Shown here in pieces: positions 53,863 to 63,244 of a DNA stretch of 64,000 nucleotides (its first letter is position 1; every line of letters starts with the position of its first letter). Made by a program: the position numbers and the translations under genes. The stretch covers positions 558,001 through 622,000 of the forward strand of contig NZ_LBJG01000023.1 of the NCBI RefSeq assembly GCF_028128765.1. The letters run 5' to 3'. The stretch is from Bradyrhizobium sp. CCBAU 51627. GTDB lineage: Bacteria; Pseudomonadota; Alphaproteobacteria; Rhizobiales; Xanthobacteraceae. The notes beneath the pieces are model-generated. The model ran no database searches and was not told the DNA's origin. It saw only the letters and a program-made list of their open reading frames with translations.

Positions 53863-55044
53863 CTACTTCATCAAGCCCGCGGCGGTCAGCGCGCGGGTGA
53901 TGATCTGGCCGAGATCGAAGCTGCGAGGCTCGCGTTTCGGCGCGGCCTTCTCTTCGGCGACCTTCGTACGGATCGAGCGGGCAAGGTGCGGCGCGGGCGA
54001 GCGCGCCGGCTTCTTCGCATCATGGATCCATCCCGTGAGGCCGAAGAACTTTGCGATGTGATAGGACGAGGAGATGCCGGCCTCGATCAGGAACGCGCCT
54101 TCGACGCCGTAGCGCTGGTCGTTGTCGGCAAGCCCGAGCGGCGTGCCGTGGGCCATGCCTGTAATGGCGTAGGACTCGACCAGCGTCTCGCCGTCCCTGT
54201 TCCACCAGGCCTGCCGCGGATAGCCATCGACATTGGTCTCGGCCATCGGTGTCGCCGGCAGATCGTGCAGATCAAGCCACTGCTTGACGATTTCGTTGGC
54301 GTTGCCGGGATTGACGGTGCGATCGGCGCTGCCGTGCCACACCGAAATCTTGGGCCATGGCCCGCGATGGCTCGAGGCCCGCCGCACGAGATCACCGAGC
54401 TCGCGCTCGGGTCGTTCAGGGGAATGGAACATGCCGTCCAGCGCTTCACGCAGGTTCGAGGCGATGCCGTAGGGCAATCCGGCAATCACCGCACCCGCCG
54501 CGAACACCTCAGGATACGTCGCGAGCATCACCGAGGTCATGCCGCCGCCGGCGGAGAGGCCGGTGATGAAGACACGGCTGGGATCGATGCGATGCGCCTC
54601 GGCCATATGCGCGATCATCTCGCGGATCGATCGCGCCTCCCCGCTGTCGCGCGCGGTGTCCTCGGGATTGAACCAGTTGAAGCAGGTGTTGGCGTTGTTG
54701 ATGCGCTGCTGCTCGGGCATGACAAGCGCAAAGCCGTAGTGACGCGCCAGCGTCGACCAGCCCGCGCCGAGGTCGTAAGCCGCTGCGGTCTGGCCGCAGC
54801 CATGCAGCACGACGACGAGGGCGTGCGGCGTCTGCAATTGCGCCGGCACGAACGCGAACATGCGCAAGGCTCCGGGATTGTCGCCGAAATCAGTAACTTC
54901 CTGCAGCGGACTGGAGGCGCCCGCGCTCGCGCCAAAATCGGGCAGGCGCAGGCCGCCCAGCCTTGGGTCCAGCCTTGGCAGACGTCTCAAGAGGTCGACA
55001 TTACGGGCAAGCGACACGGCAAATTCCTGGTGGGCGACGTTCAA
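53863..55044 (-). CDS. PHB depolymerase family esterase
   Basis: A 393-residue alpha/beta hydrolase of the extracellular PHB depolymerase/LpqC type. The nucleophile motif is FITGLSAGGGMT (Ser164), the oxyanion region VVLHGCGQTAAAYD, and the His region AITGMAHGTPLG. WFNPEDTARDSGEARSIREM is also typical. The N-terminus lacks a clear signal peptide. No ATG is near the start; TTG at 55044 is used. Depolymerase activity is inferred; esterase or feruloyl-type activity is possible. Confidence 0.83.
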   Translation of the reverse strand: MNVAHQEFAVSLARNVDLLRRLPRLDPRLGGLRLPDFGASAGASSPLQEVTDFGDNPGALRMFAFVPAQLQTPHALVVVLHGCGQTAAAYDLGAGWSTLARHYGFALVMPEQQRINNANTCFNWFNPEDTARDSGEARSIREMIAHMAEAHRIDPSRVFITGLSAGGGMTSVMLATYPEVFAAGAVIAGLPYGIASNLREALDGMFHSPERPERELGDLVRRASSHRGPWPKISVWHGSADRTVNPGNANEIVKQWLDLHDLPATPMAETNVDGYPRQAWWNRDGETLVESYAITGMAHGTPLGLADNDQRYGVEGAFLIEAGISSSYHIAKFFGLTGWIHDAKKPARSPAPHLARSIRTKVAEEKAAPKREPRSFDLGQIITRALTAAGLMK

Positions 55045-55158
55045 CGTTTACCCAGACCAGATAGTTGCTGCAGTGCAAAATGAAAAGACCGTGTGCTGCC
55101 GGTCGTGCGGAATCACGCAGAATCCACGCAGAAATCCGCATGAATTAACCGCACTGCC

Positions 55159-56571
55159 TCAACTTGGTGCAGCGGCGCGGCGCATCCACGACAGAAATGC
55201 GACGCAGACCATGATTAACGCCGCAAACAGCGCAAGCGAAGCGAGAAAAGCTGCGCGCGCTGATTGCAGCGTTTCGATCGCGAAGAACACCGCGCCGATT
55301 GCGGCCACTCCGGCCGCATTTCCGATCTGCGCAACGGTGCCATACATGCCAGAGGCAGAACCGGCCGCGGCAGGCCTCACAGTGGAGAGCACCGCCCCCG
55401 ACAGCGGCGCCATCACCAGCCCCTGGCCATAGCCGAAGACGATCATGATGAGCGCGAGCATGACCGGCCTCGGCGCATCGATGTCAAATGCGACCAGCGC
55501 AAGCGCGGCGAGGCCTGCGATCTGCAGCGCGCAACCTTCGATCAACACCTTGGTGCCGCGATGCTTCGCGCGGGCGCTGCTGTGGCGCGAGGCCACGACG
55601 AAAGCCAGCGCGAGCGGAATGAAGGCAAGCCCCGCGGCGAGCGGGGCAATCTTCAAGCCGCGCTGCATGAACAGCGTCATTACCAGATAGAACGAGAGAT
55701 TGGCGAGGAAGAAGAACAAGGTGGCGCCGAGCCCGCGCAGGAACGCGGCATCGGAGAGCAGCGTCAGATCGATCAGCGGCATGCCGCCGGCGCGCGCCAC
55801 CGCGTGCTCGAGCCGCAGCAACGCGAACAGGATCGCGCCGCCGCTTCCCATCGCGGCCCACAACCACGGCGTCCAGCCGAGATCATGACCGAACAGCAGC
55901 GGGCCGATCAGGCACAACAACCCGGCGAACAGGACGACGCTGCCTTTGATGTCCAGCCTGGTGCCTGATCGCCGCGGCACCCTCGGCATGATGCGCCAGG
56001 CGGCGATCGCAATGACGAAGCCACAGGGCACGTTGACGAAGAACACCGCGCGCCAGCCGGTGTGGGCCAGGTCGATCGTGACGAGGAGACCACCGAGCAG
56101 GAAGCCCGCGGCGCCCGCAAGCCCGAGCACGATGCCGTAGATGCCGAAGGCGCGGCTGCGCGATTCGTCCGTGAAAAGCAGATGCAGCGTCGCCAGCACC
56201 TGCGGCACCATCAGCGCCGCGGTCGCGCCCTGTGCCAGCCGCGCGACAATCAGCTCCATTCCGGATTGTGCGAGGCCGCACCAGAGCGAGGTCACGGTGA
56301 ATCCGACTACGCCGGCGAGAAACACGTTCTTCGTGCCGTGGATGTCACCCAGGCGGCCGCCGGTGACGACCAGGGTCGCATACGCGATCAGGTAGATCGC
56401 GATGACGGATTCGATCTGCGCGGGCGTGGCCTTCAGCTCGACCGCAATGGTGGGAATGGCGACGTTGACCACAAACGCATCGACGCCGAACATGAACTGC
56501 GCGGCGACGACGATCGCCAGCACCCACCAGCGGCGGGTCGAATCGACAGGCTTTGTGACGATCTGGTGCAT
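55159..56571 (-). CDS. MFS transporter, DHA2/EmrB-QacA type
   Basis: A 470-residue transporter with about 14 hydrophobic segments. VVAAQFMFGVDAFVVNVAIP is helix 1, GGRLGDIHGTKNVFL is loop 2-3, and LGGLLVTIDLAHTGWRAVFF is the motif C region. It is a second DHA2 protein in this window but has no HlyD partner, so it probably works alone. ATG at 56571 follows GGGGAT; the frame could begin at TTG 56592. Substrate unknown. Confidence 0.88.
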   Translation of the reverse strand: MHQIVTKPVDSTRRWWVLAIVVAAQFMFGVDAFVVNVAIPTIAVELKATPAQIESVIAIYLIAYATLVVTGGRLGDIHGTKNVFLAGVVGFTVTSLWCGLAQSGMELIVARLAQGATAALMVPQVLATLHLLFTDESRSRAFGIYGIVLGLAGAAGFLLGGLLVTIDLAHTGWRAVFFVNVPCGFVIAIAAWRIMPRVPRRSGTRLDIKGSVVLFAGLLCLIGPLLFGHDLGWTPWLWAAMGSGGAILFALLRLEHAVARAGGMPLIDLTLLSDAAFLRGLGATLFFFLANLSFYLVMTLFMQRGLKIAPLAAGLAFIPLALAFVVASRHSSARAKHRGTKVLIEGCALQIAGLAALALVAFDIDAPRPVMLALIMIVFGYGQGLVMAPLSGAVLSTVRPAAAGSASGMYGTVAQIGNAAGVAAIGAVFFAIETLQSARAAFLASLALFAALIMVCVAFLSWMRRAAAPS

Positions 56572-56664
56572 TGGCGCGCGATCCCCGGACAATCGTGTCC
56601 CCGATGATTTCAGGCCGCGCGCGCCGGCGCGATTACCTCGGAGGTAGGTTTCGGGCGCCTCTCA

Positions 56665-56691
56665 CCTCTCCCCCGTAAGAACGGGGAGAGG
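56665..56691. repeat. CTCTCCCC-type hairpin
   Basis: The arms CCTCTCCCC and GGGGAGAGG flank a nine-base loop. It belongs to the same group as 2862-2889 and 21078-21110. It lies in the 255-base divergent gap between the MFS and LLM genes; nothing else is seen there. Confidence 0.7.
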
Positions 56692-56826
56692 AAGACGAAG
56701 CACCTCGCCTCGTCTCCGCGCATGCCTGCATTCCACCGTGCGGGACATCGCGCGATTGCGTTCGCGTCGACCAGCACGTAGCCTCGCCATCTCAACAAAC
56801 AGAAAATGACAGCCGGAGAGAACGCC

Positions 56827-58062
56827 ATGGCGCGCCTGAAATTCGGAGCCTTCCTTGCCCCGCATCACCCGATCGGGGAGCATCCGATGCTCCAGTTCCG
56901 GCGCGATCTCGACCTGGTCGAGCAGCTCGACGCGCTCGGCTATGACGAGTTCTGGTGCGGCGAGCATCATTCCTCCGGCTGGGAGATGATCGCCTCGCCC
57001 GAGATGTTCCTGGCCGCGGCCGGCGAGCGCACCAAGCGGATCAGGCTCGGCACCGGCGTGGTGTCGCTGCCCTATCACCATCCCTTCAACGTCGCCCAGC
57101 GCATGGTGCAGCTCGACCACATGACCGGTGGCCGCGCCATCTTCGGTTCCGGTCCGGGCGCGCTCGCCTCCGACGCGCACACGCTCGGCATCGACCCGAT
57201 GACGCAGCGCGACCGCCAGGACGAGGCGATCGGCGTGATCCGCCGCCTCTTCAACGGCGAGCGTGTCACCGCAAAGAGCGACTGGTTCACCATGAATGAC
57301 GCGGCGCTGCAGATCCTGCCGTTGCAGGAGCAGATGCCATTCGTGGTGGCCTCGCAGATCTCGCCATCGGGCATGACGCTCGCCGGCAAATACGGCATCG
57401 GCATCATCTCACTGGGCTCGATGACGACGCAGGGCCTGATGTCGCTGCAACAGCAATGGCAGTTCGCCGAGGACGCCGCCAGGAAGCACGGCACCACGGT
57501 CAGCCGCGCCGACTGGCGCGTGCTTTTGACCTTCCACATCGCCGAGGGCCGCGAGCAGGCCCGCAAGGAAGCCGGCGCCGGGCTGATGCGCTGGCACAAC
57601 GAATATAATGTCGGCACGCTGCAGCGGCCGGGCCTGACTGCATTCTCCTCGCCGGACGAGGCCGTCGACAAGACCGCGTTCGTCGAAGGCGCTGCGTCCA
57701 CCATCGGCACGCCCGACGATCTCGTCAAAACCATCAAGAACGTCATGGAGGTCTCCGGCGGCGTCGGGGCCATCATCGGTTTCGTCCACGACTGGGCCAA
57801 TCCGGAAGCGACGCGCCGGAGCTGGGACATGGTGGCGCGCTACGTCGTGCCCGAGATCAACGGCTACATCGACGGCCTGCGCAGGTCGCAGAAATTCGTG
57901 ATCGAGAACCGCGCGATCTTCGAGCGTGCGGGCCAGGCCGTGATGGCCAAGATCATGGAGAACGAGAAAGCGGCCGAGGCGCTGAAGGTGACCGGCCCCG
58001 GCCGTGTCGCGATTCCCGCCGTCAACGCGCCGGATCTGCAGAAGGAAGCGGCGAAGCGGTAG
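56827..58062 (+). CDS. LLM class flavin-dependent oxidoreductase
   Basis: A 411-residue luciferase-like monooxygenase (FMN- or F420-type TIM barrel). The N-terminus MARLKFGAFLAPHHPIGEHP, then LVEQLDALGYDEFWCGEHHS, RIRLGTGVVSLPYHHPFNVA and GRAIFGSGPGAL, is typical of bacterial LLM oxidoreductases. Substrate unknown. ATG at 56827 follows GGAGAGAACGCC. It lies 131 bases upstream of the P450 gene on the same strand, so the two may act together, perhaps on a hydrophobic substrate; that is inference. Confidence 0.88.
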   Translation: MARLKFGAFLAPHHPIGEHPMLQFRRDLDLVEQLDALGYDEFWCGEHHSSGWEMIASPEMFLAAAGERTKRIRLGTGVVSLPYHHPFNVAQRMVQLDHMTGGRAIFGSGPGALASDAHTLGIDPMTQRDRQDEAIGVIRRLFNGERVTAKSDWFTMNDAALQILPLQEQMPFVVASQISPSGMTLAGKYGIGIISLGSMTTQGLMSLQQQWQFAEDAARKHGTTVSRADWRVLLTFHIAEGREQARKEAGAGLMRWHNEYNVGTLQRPGLTAFSSPDEAVDKTAFVEGAASTIGTPDDLVKTIKNVMEVSGGVGAIIGFVHDWANPEATRRSWDMVARYVVPEINGYIDGLRRSQKFVIENRAIFERAGQAVMAKIMENEKAAEALKVTGPGRVAIPAVNAPDLQKEAAKR

Positions 58063-58193
58063 GGCCAGGTCTGCCGGCCGCTGGAGCGGCGAAATCCGCC
58101 GCAGGATCGCGCCCGGCCTGTGCTATGCTGACGATGTCTGCTCAAGCCGTACCGCCGTCCGCGGCATCGTCGGCAAACCAAGCGGAGCAACTC

Positions 58194-59552
58194 ATGTCGA
58201 TGCAGGCCGGGCCGACCCCACCCAAGCGCAATCAGTTGAAGCACATTCCGGGAGATGAGGGCTGGCCGATCATCGGCAAGACGCTCCAGGTGCTGGCCGA
58301 TCCAAAAGGCCATATCGAGGCGAACGGGCGGAAATACGGACCGGTCTATCGCACCCACGTATTCGGCGAGACCAGCATCGTGCTGCTCGGGCCCGAGGCC
58401 AACGAGCTCGTGATGTTCGATCAGCAGAAGCAGTTTTCGTCCGAGCACGGCTGGAACCCGGTGCTGGGACGGCTGTTTCCGCGCGGTTTGATGCTGCTCG
58501 ATTTCGACGAGCACCGGCTGCATCGCAAGGCGCTGTCGGTCGCGTTCAAGTCCGGGCCGATGAAATCCTATCTCGACAATCTCGACCGCGGCATCTCCGC
58601 CCGTGTTGCGCAGTGGAAGGCGAATCCCGGCGAATTGCAGCTTTATCCGGCGATGAAGCAGCTCACGCTCGATCTCGCCGCGACGTCCTTTCTCGGCGCC
58701 GATATCGGACCCGAGGTCGACGAGATCAACCGCGCCTTCGTCGATATGGTGGCGGCTGCGGTCGCCCCGATCCGCCGCCCCCTGCCCGGCACTCAGATGG
58801 CGCGAGGGGTGAAGGGACGCAAACGTATCATCGCCTACTTCCGCGAGCAGATTCCGTTGCGACGCGGCAATCACGGCGGCGATGATCTGTTTTCACATCT
58901 CTGCCGCGCCACCCATGAGGATGGCGCGCTCTTGTCCGACCAGGACATCATCGACCACATGAGCTTCCTGATGATGGCCGCGCACGACACGCTGACTTCG
59001 TCGCTGACCTCCTTCGTCGGCGAGCTTGCGGCGCACCCGGACTGGCAGCAGACGCTGCGCGAGGAAGTTTTTGCGCTTGGCCTTTCGGCCGATGCGCCGA
59101 CGAGCTTCGACGATCTCGACAAGCTGCCGCTGACGGAGATGGCCTTCAAGGAGGCGCTGCGGATCAAGCCGCCGGTGCCGTCCATGCCACGCCGCGCGGT
59201 ACGCGACTTCACCTTCAGGGGATACGATATTCCGGCCGGTACCTCGGTCGGCGTCAATCCGCTCTACACGCACCACATGAAGGACATCTGGCCGGAGCCG
59301 GACCAGTTCGATCCCTTGCGCTTCAGCGAGGAAGCCCAGCGCAATCGGCATCGCTTCGCCTGGGTCCCGTTCGGCGGCGGCGCGCATATGTGCCTCGGCC
59401 TGCACTTCGCCTACATGCAGGCCAAGTGCTTTGCGCGGCACTTCCTGCAGAATATCGAGGTGTCGCTGCAAGAGGGCTACAAGCCGGACTGGCAGATGTG
59501 GCCGATCCCGAAGCCGAAGGATGGATTGAGGGTGCGGATGAAGGCGGTGTGA
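58194..59552 (+). CDS. Cytochrome P450
   Basis: A 452-residue P450 without membrane anchor. I-helix motif MMAAHDTLTSSLTSF (the usual acid-Thr pair), K-helix ExxR in FKEALRIKPP, and the heme loop WVPFGGGAHMCLGLHFAYMQ with the thiolate Cys. The general pattern resembles CYP120/CYP26-like P450s; family naming needs a search. I used ATG at 58194 because GGAG is six bases upstream; the frame is open back to 58125. Ferredoxin and reductase partners are not encoded nearby. Confidence 0.88.
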   Translation: MSMQAGPTPPKRNQLKHIPGDEGWPIIGKTLQVLADPKGHIEANGRKYGPVYRTHVFGETSIVLLGPEANELVMFDQQKQFSSEHGWNPVLGRLFPRGLMLLDFDEHRLHRKALSVAFKSGPMKSYLDNLDRGISARVAQWKANPGELQLYPAMKQLTLDLAATSFLGADIGPEVDEINRAFVDMVAAAVAPIRRPLPGTQMARGVKGRKRIIAYFREQIPLRRGNHGGDDLFSHLCRATHEDGALLSDQDIIDHMSFLMMAAHDTLTSSLTSFVGELAAHPDWQQTLREEVFALGLSADAPTSFDDLDKLPLTEMAFKEALRIKPPVPSMPRRAVRDFTFRGYDIPAGTSVGVNPLYTHHMKDIWPEPDQFDPLRFSEEAQRNRHRFAWVPFGGGAHMCLGLHFAYMQAKCFARHFLQNIEVSLQEGYKPDWQMWPIPKPKDGLRVRMKAV

Positions 59553-59586
59553 TTATCGTGTCCCGGACGCGCGAAGCGCGAGCTTC

Positions 59587-59682
59587 GTAGGTTGGGCTAA
59601 GGCGCAGAGCGCCGTGCCCAATCTTTCTCTCGATGCAATTGGTGGGCACGGCGCGCCAAGAGCGCGCCTTTGCCCACCCTAC
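59587..59682. repeat. Long inverted repeat (GTAGGTTGGGC type)
   Basis: Arms GTAGGTTGGGCTAAGGCGC and GCGCCTTTGCCCACCCTAC are near-complementary, with inner segments GGGCACGGCGC and GCGCCGTGCCC. A partial copy of one arm (TTACCCACCCTAC) is at 25311-25323. It stands downstream of the P450 gene, next to the SDR remnant. Confidence 0.75.
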
Positions 59683-59742
59683 GGACCTGCTCTGAACCCG
59701 CTACGCTCCTTGATCGAACGCCGAGCACAAGGCGCTCAAGCC

Positions 59743-59872
59743 CTATAGCTGCTGGCTCCAGTTGCGGCGCCCCGCGATCACAATTTTGGCACCTTCGGCA
59801 ACGAAGACTTCCGTTATGCGCACCCAATCCCCCTCGTCGCGCCCGTGATCACCGCAAGCCTGCTGATGGAAT
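59743..59872 (-). pseudogene. Frameshifted remnant of a short-chain dehydrogenase/reductase
   Basis: On the minus strand, one frame gives ISRLAVITGATRGIGCA and then a stop; the next frame continues TEVFVAEGAKIVIAGRRNW. Joined, these reproduce the first 35-40 residues of an SDR: the TGxxxGIG cofactor-binding motif, followed by helix and second strand with the acidic/arginine turn. A stop follows at 59743, and no further SDR sequence is recognised. It is a decayed N-terminal fragment. Confidence 0.7.
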
Positions 59873-60057
59873 GTTCCTCTTTTCGAACCACTTGATGCCA
59901 ATGGCGGACGCCGATCGATGACGCCGCCGCGACAGCCGGTACCGCGATCGCTATTTCTGCCGGCTCCTGATAAGGCCAGCTATGCTTGCGCCTGCGAGAT
60001 GCGTAACATCCTCGACCGCCACTCGATTTTCGAACGCATATCGTCACCAGGCTGCGC

Positions 60058-61023
60058 ATGAGGAAGCTGATCGACGAATTCCGCAAGGGCTGGCAGGGCG
60101 TAGCGCCGCCATCGTTCGGCCTGAGCATTGCGTTTGCGGTGGCCTGCCTGCTGGTTTCGACCCTGGCCCGCTGGGCACTCGCGCATGTGCGCCCCGACGT
60201 CTACTTTACGCCGTACTTTCCGGCCGTGTTTTTTGCGGCCGCCTTCGGAGGTCCCCGGATCGGCGTGGTGACGGCACTGGTCGGCGGCGTGCTCGGCGTC
60301 ATCGTGAACTTCAGCGATGCCTCCGTCGACCACGCGCGGTTCGCGCTGCTGGCACTCTATTGGGGCGTTTCGGCGCTCACCATTTGGGGTGTCGAGCACT
60401 ACCGCACAATGCTGGCCGAGCAGCGACGGATATCCAGGCGCCTGATCGAGGAGGAGGACTATCGCAAGGTTCTGGTCGACGAGCTGCAGCACCGGCTGAA
60501 GAACAAGCTGTCGACCGTGCACGCCGTACTGCACCAGGTGCTGCACGACGAGCCGCAGGTCTGGGCCCGGATCGACCCGCGGCTGCGATCGCTGGCCGCA
60601 ACCGACGACCTGATCTCCCGGATCGACAAGGCCGGCTGCGACATCCGCGACCTCCTGATCTCCGAGCTCGGCCCCTACGGCCATGTCCGCTTCACCCTCA
60701 ACGGCGAGCGGGTGTTCCTGCCGCCGAAGCTGGCGGTCACACTGTCCTTGATGTTTCACGAACTCGCCACCAATGCCGGCAAATACGGCGCGTTCTCCTC
60801 GCCGCGCGGCTTGTTGCAGGTGTCATGGACCGTCAGCGATGATCGCCTGACCATCACGTGGGACGAAACCGAGGGACCGACCATTGGCGAAATCTCAGCG
60901 CCCGGTTTCGGCACCAAGCTGCTGAAATCGGCACTGTCCGCCTTCGACGGCAAGACCGAGGTCTCCTATTTGAAGACCGGGCTGCATTGCATCATGCAAT
61001 GTCGCATCCCCAAGGGCGAGTAG
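60058..61023 (+). CDS. HWE/HisKA_2-type sensor histidine kinase
   Basis: A 321-residue membrane kinase. Three hydrophobic segments (about residues 20-115), resembling a DUF4118-like sensor, are followed by a kinase core: LVDELQHRLKNKLSTVHAVL (phosphoacceptor His), MFHELATNAGKYGAFSSPRG (N box with the Glu), and TITWDETEGP (the W-x-E motif). These define the HWE/HisKA_2 family, common in rhizobia. There is no PAS domain and no adjacent response regulator gene, so its partner is elsewhere. Confidence 0.88.
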   Translation: MRKLIDEFRKGWQGVAPPSFGLSIAFAVACLLVSTLARWALAHVRPDVYFTPYFPAVFFAAAFGGPRIGVVTALVGGVLGVIVNFSDASVDHARFALLALYWGVSALTIWGVEHYRTMLAEQRRISRRLIEEEDYRKVLVDELQHRLKNKLSTVHAVLHQVLHDEPQVWARIDPRLRSLAATDDLISRIDKAGCDIRDLLISELGPYGHVRFTLNGERVFLPPKLAVTLSLMFHELATNAGKYGAFSSPRGLLQVSWTVSDDRLTITWDETEGPTIGEISAPGFGTKLLKSALSAFDGKTEVSYLKTGLHCIMQCRIPKGE

Positions 61024-61057
61024 AACTCAGTGCGACTAGGTTCAAGCGTCGCGATGT

Positions 61058-61131
61058 AGGAGGTATGCTCCCTCTCCCGCTTGCGAACCGCGCGCTACGC
61101 CCGCAGTTTCGCAAGCAGCGTTGACCTCCTG
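61058..61131. repeat. Degenerate inverted repeat upstream of the GGDEF-EAL gene
   Basis: Outer arms AGGAGGT and ACCTCCT; inner arms GCTTGCGAA and TTCGCAAGC. The CTCTCCCGCTTGCG core resembles the repeat at 2862. It lies between the kinase and GGDEF-EAL genes. Confidence 0.55.
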
Positions 61132-61232
61132 TTAATGACGATGGATGGCGCGCCTCACGTCGTCGCAAGTTTCTCGCAAAACACACCCGTATTTCTGCGG
61201 ACCCCTTAACCAAACCTAAGAGGGAACTGCGC

Positions 61233-61262
61233 ATGATCGCGCCCATTGCAAAGGCGCGCTGA
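61233..61262 (+). other. Nine-codon upstream ORF before the GGDEF-EAL gene
   Basis: The frame MIAPIAKAR is preceded by AGAGGGAACTGCGC, a better ribosome binding site than that of the GGDEF-EAL gene whose ATG is 14 bases after the small stop. It might be a leader or coupling peptide. Confidence 0.35.
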
Positions 61263-61275
61263 AACAACAAGATTC

Positions 61276-63021
61276 ATGACTTCTATGAACGACAACGCAT
61301 ATAACGGCGCGAGCGAAGCCGAACTCGGATTTCTCAAGGAAATCGTTAGAATGCTGCCTGCCGGCCTGACCGTGCAGGATGCGCAAGGCAAGCTTCTGCT
61401 GGTTAACGATGTCGCGGCCTCCCAGCTCGGCATGGACGGCAGCCGTCCCTCGCCCGATCTCGCGTCGCGCCGCGAGGCTTGCCAGCAGGCACTGAGGTCC
61501 GGTCAACCTGTCACCTCCGAGGAAGCGCTCCACGACGGCGCCGCACGCCAGGTGCTGTTGACCACCCATCGCCCCGTCCGCCTCGCCGGACGCGAGCTGT
61601 TGATCTCGGCCTCCTCCGACATCACCGAGCAGAAGAATTTTGAGGACCAGCTGTTCCGTTCGGCCTATTTCGACGAGCTGACCGGCCTGCCCTCGCGGCG
61701 CGTGATCGAGCATCGCGCCAACAGCCTCTTGGCGCGCGAGCAGGCTGGCGATCGTTTCGCGCTGGCCTTTCTCGACGTCGACAATTTCAAGCACATCAAC
61801 GATTATTACGGCCACGCCGTGGGCGATGCGCTGCTGGTGGAGCTATCGAAGCGGCTCGGGCGCGACTTGCGCGATTCCGACATGCTGTCGCGCATTTCCG
61901 GCGACGAGTTCCTGCTGCTGCTCTCGCCGGTCCAGAGCCAGGAGGAGGTCGCCGAATTCATGCAATCGATGCTGGAACGGCTGACCGCCCCGTTCTTCAT
62001 CGATCATTCGGAGGTGTTCGCCTCGACCTCGGTCGGCATCAGCCTCTATCCCGATCACGGCCGCAGCTTCGAGACACTGCGCCAGAATGCCGACATCGCG
62101 ATGTACCGCATCAAGAACGACGGCAAGGGTTCGGCAACGTTCTTCAATTCCAGCATGGAGCGCGAAGCGCTGGCGCGGATGAAGATCGAGCAATCGCTGC
62201 GGCTCGCCATTCTCGAGAAGCGCTTTTGCTGTGCGTTCCAATCCAAGGTCGACATCCGCACACAAGCCGTGAAGGGCATCGAGGCCTTGGTGCGTCTGCG
62301 CGACGACGAAGGCGTGATCCAGGCGCCCGGCTCGTTCATCGATCTTGCCAGCGAGCTCGGGCTGATCGACGAGCTCACGCACCTGGTGCTCGCCGAGATC
62401 GTCAAATCGATCGACCCGATCAACGCCTCGTTCGGCGCGGACGCGACCATCAGCATCAACGTCGCCGCCAAGCAGGCCGGAAACCCCGAATTCATGCGCA
62501 GTTTTGCGCAAGCACTGGAGGACACCGGCTTTCCACAGCGCTTCATGATCGAGGTGACGGAAGACGCCTTCGTCGCCAAGAATCACTTCCAGGCCGAGAT
62601 CCTGCCGATGTTCCGCAAACTCGGTGTCGGCATCTCCATCGACGATTTCGGCATCGGCTATTCCTCGCTCTCGGCGCTCGCCGACATCACCGCCGACGAG
62701 ATCAAGATCGACCGCTCCTTCATCACCGACATCCACAAACGTCCGCGCAGCCAGGGCATCCTGCGCGCAATCGAATCCCTGAGCGAAGCCCTCGGCATGA
62801 CCGTGATCGCCGAAGGTCTCGAATCCTTCGAGGAGCTCGCCTACCTCCAGGCCGCGACCAAGATCCGTTACGCGCAGGGCTATTATTTCGCGCGGCCCAT
62901 CTTCCTGGAGGAGCTGAAGCTCGCCACCCCCGCCTCGAGCGAGTCTCGCGGCAGCGTATCCGCCCGCCCGATGCAGCAGAACCGTCAGGGCTATTCCCGG
63001 GCGAGCGGGTACCGGCGATAA
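61276..63021 (+). CDS. GGDEF-EAL (PAS-like) cyclic-di-GMP protein
   Basis: A 581-residue cytoplasmic protein. A PAS-like sensor (about 15-120, LTVQDAQGKLLLVNDVAASQ) precedes a GGDEF domain (125-285) in which the active loop is RISGDEFLL (SGDEF, residues 208-212), then an EAL domain (about 300-560) with GIEALVRLRDDEG, MIEVTEDAF, SIDDFGIGYSSLSAL and VIAEGLES. The EAL motifs needed for phosphodiesterase activity look mostly intact, while the GGDEF loop is variant. It could synthesise or degrade cyclic di-GMP. ATG at 61276 was chosen; 61285 is possible. Confidence 0.9.
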   Translation: MTSMNDNAYNGASEAELGFLKEIVRMLPAGLTVQDAQGKLLLVNDVAASQLGMDGSRPSPDLASRREACQQALRSGQPVTSEEALHDGAARQVLLTTHRPVRLAGRELLISASSDITEQKNFEDQLFRSAYFDELTGLPSRRVIEHRANSLLAREQAGDRFALAFLDVDNFKHINDYYGHAVGDALLVELSKRLGRDLRDSDMLSRISGDEFLLLLSPVQSQEEVAEFMQSMLERLTAPFFIDHSEVFASTSVGISLYPDHGRSFETLRQNADIAMYRIKNDGKGSATFFNSSMEREALARMKIEQSLRLAILEKRFCCAFQSKVDIRTQAVKGIEALVRLRDDEGVIQAPGSFIDLASELGLIDELTHLVLAEIVKSIDPINASFGADATISINVAAKQAGNPEFMRSFAQALEDTGFPQRFMIEVTEDAFVAKNHFQAEILPMFRKLGVGISIDDFGIGYSSLSALADITADEIKIDRSFITDIHKRPRSQGILRAIESLSEALGMTVIAEGLESFEELAYLQAATKIRYAQGYYFARPIFLEELKLATPASSESRGSVSARPMQQNRQGYSRASGYRR

Positions 63022-63048
63022 GGCCGGCAGCGGCGGGACCATCTCGAT

Positions 63049-63150
63049 GTCGTCGCCCGGCTTGACCTGGCGACCCTGTACGCCGGGACGGTTATGATTG
63101 AATCGATAGGCCGCGGCGTACCGGATGCCCCGGTCAAGCCGGGCATGACA
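63049..63150. repeat. Palindromic repeat (GCCCGGCTTGACC type)
   Basis: GTCGTCGCCCGGCTTGACC at the left pairs with GGTCAAGCCGGGCATGAC at the right, with internal arms around CTGTACGCCGGG. The same core occurs in 17461-17555. It lies in the 223-base gap between the GGDEF-EAL gene and the sigma-54 activator. Confidence 0.7.
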
Positions 63151-63244
63151 GGAGTGGGAGCGGCCTCAGTCCCCCCGGTCCATTTCCTCCTTTGAAATTG
63201 CTGCCCTTTTGGTAATACACAGGCGGACCTCCCCGAGGCGCGCC

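Noticed and set aside
59814..60128. 104-codon minus-strand ORF as an intact protein
   Set aside because: Only its last 17 residues resemble an SDR; the rest has no coding character. It is treated as a gene remnant.
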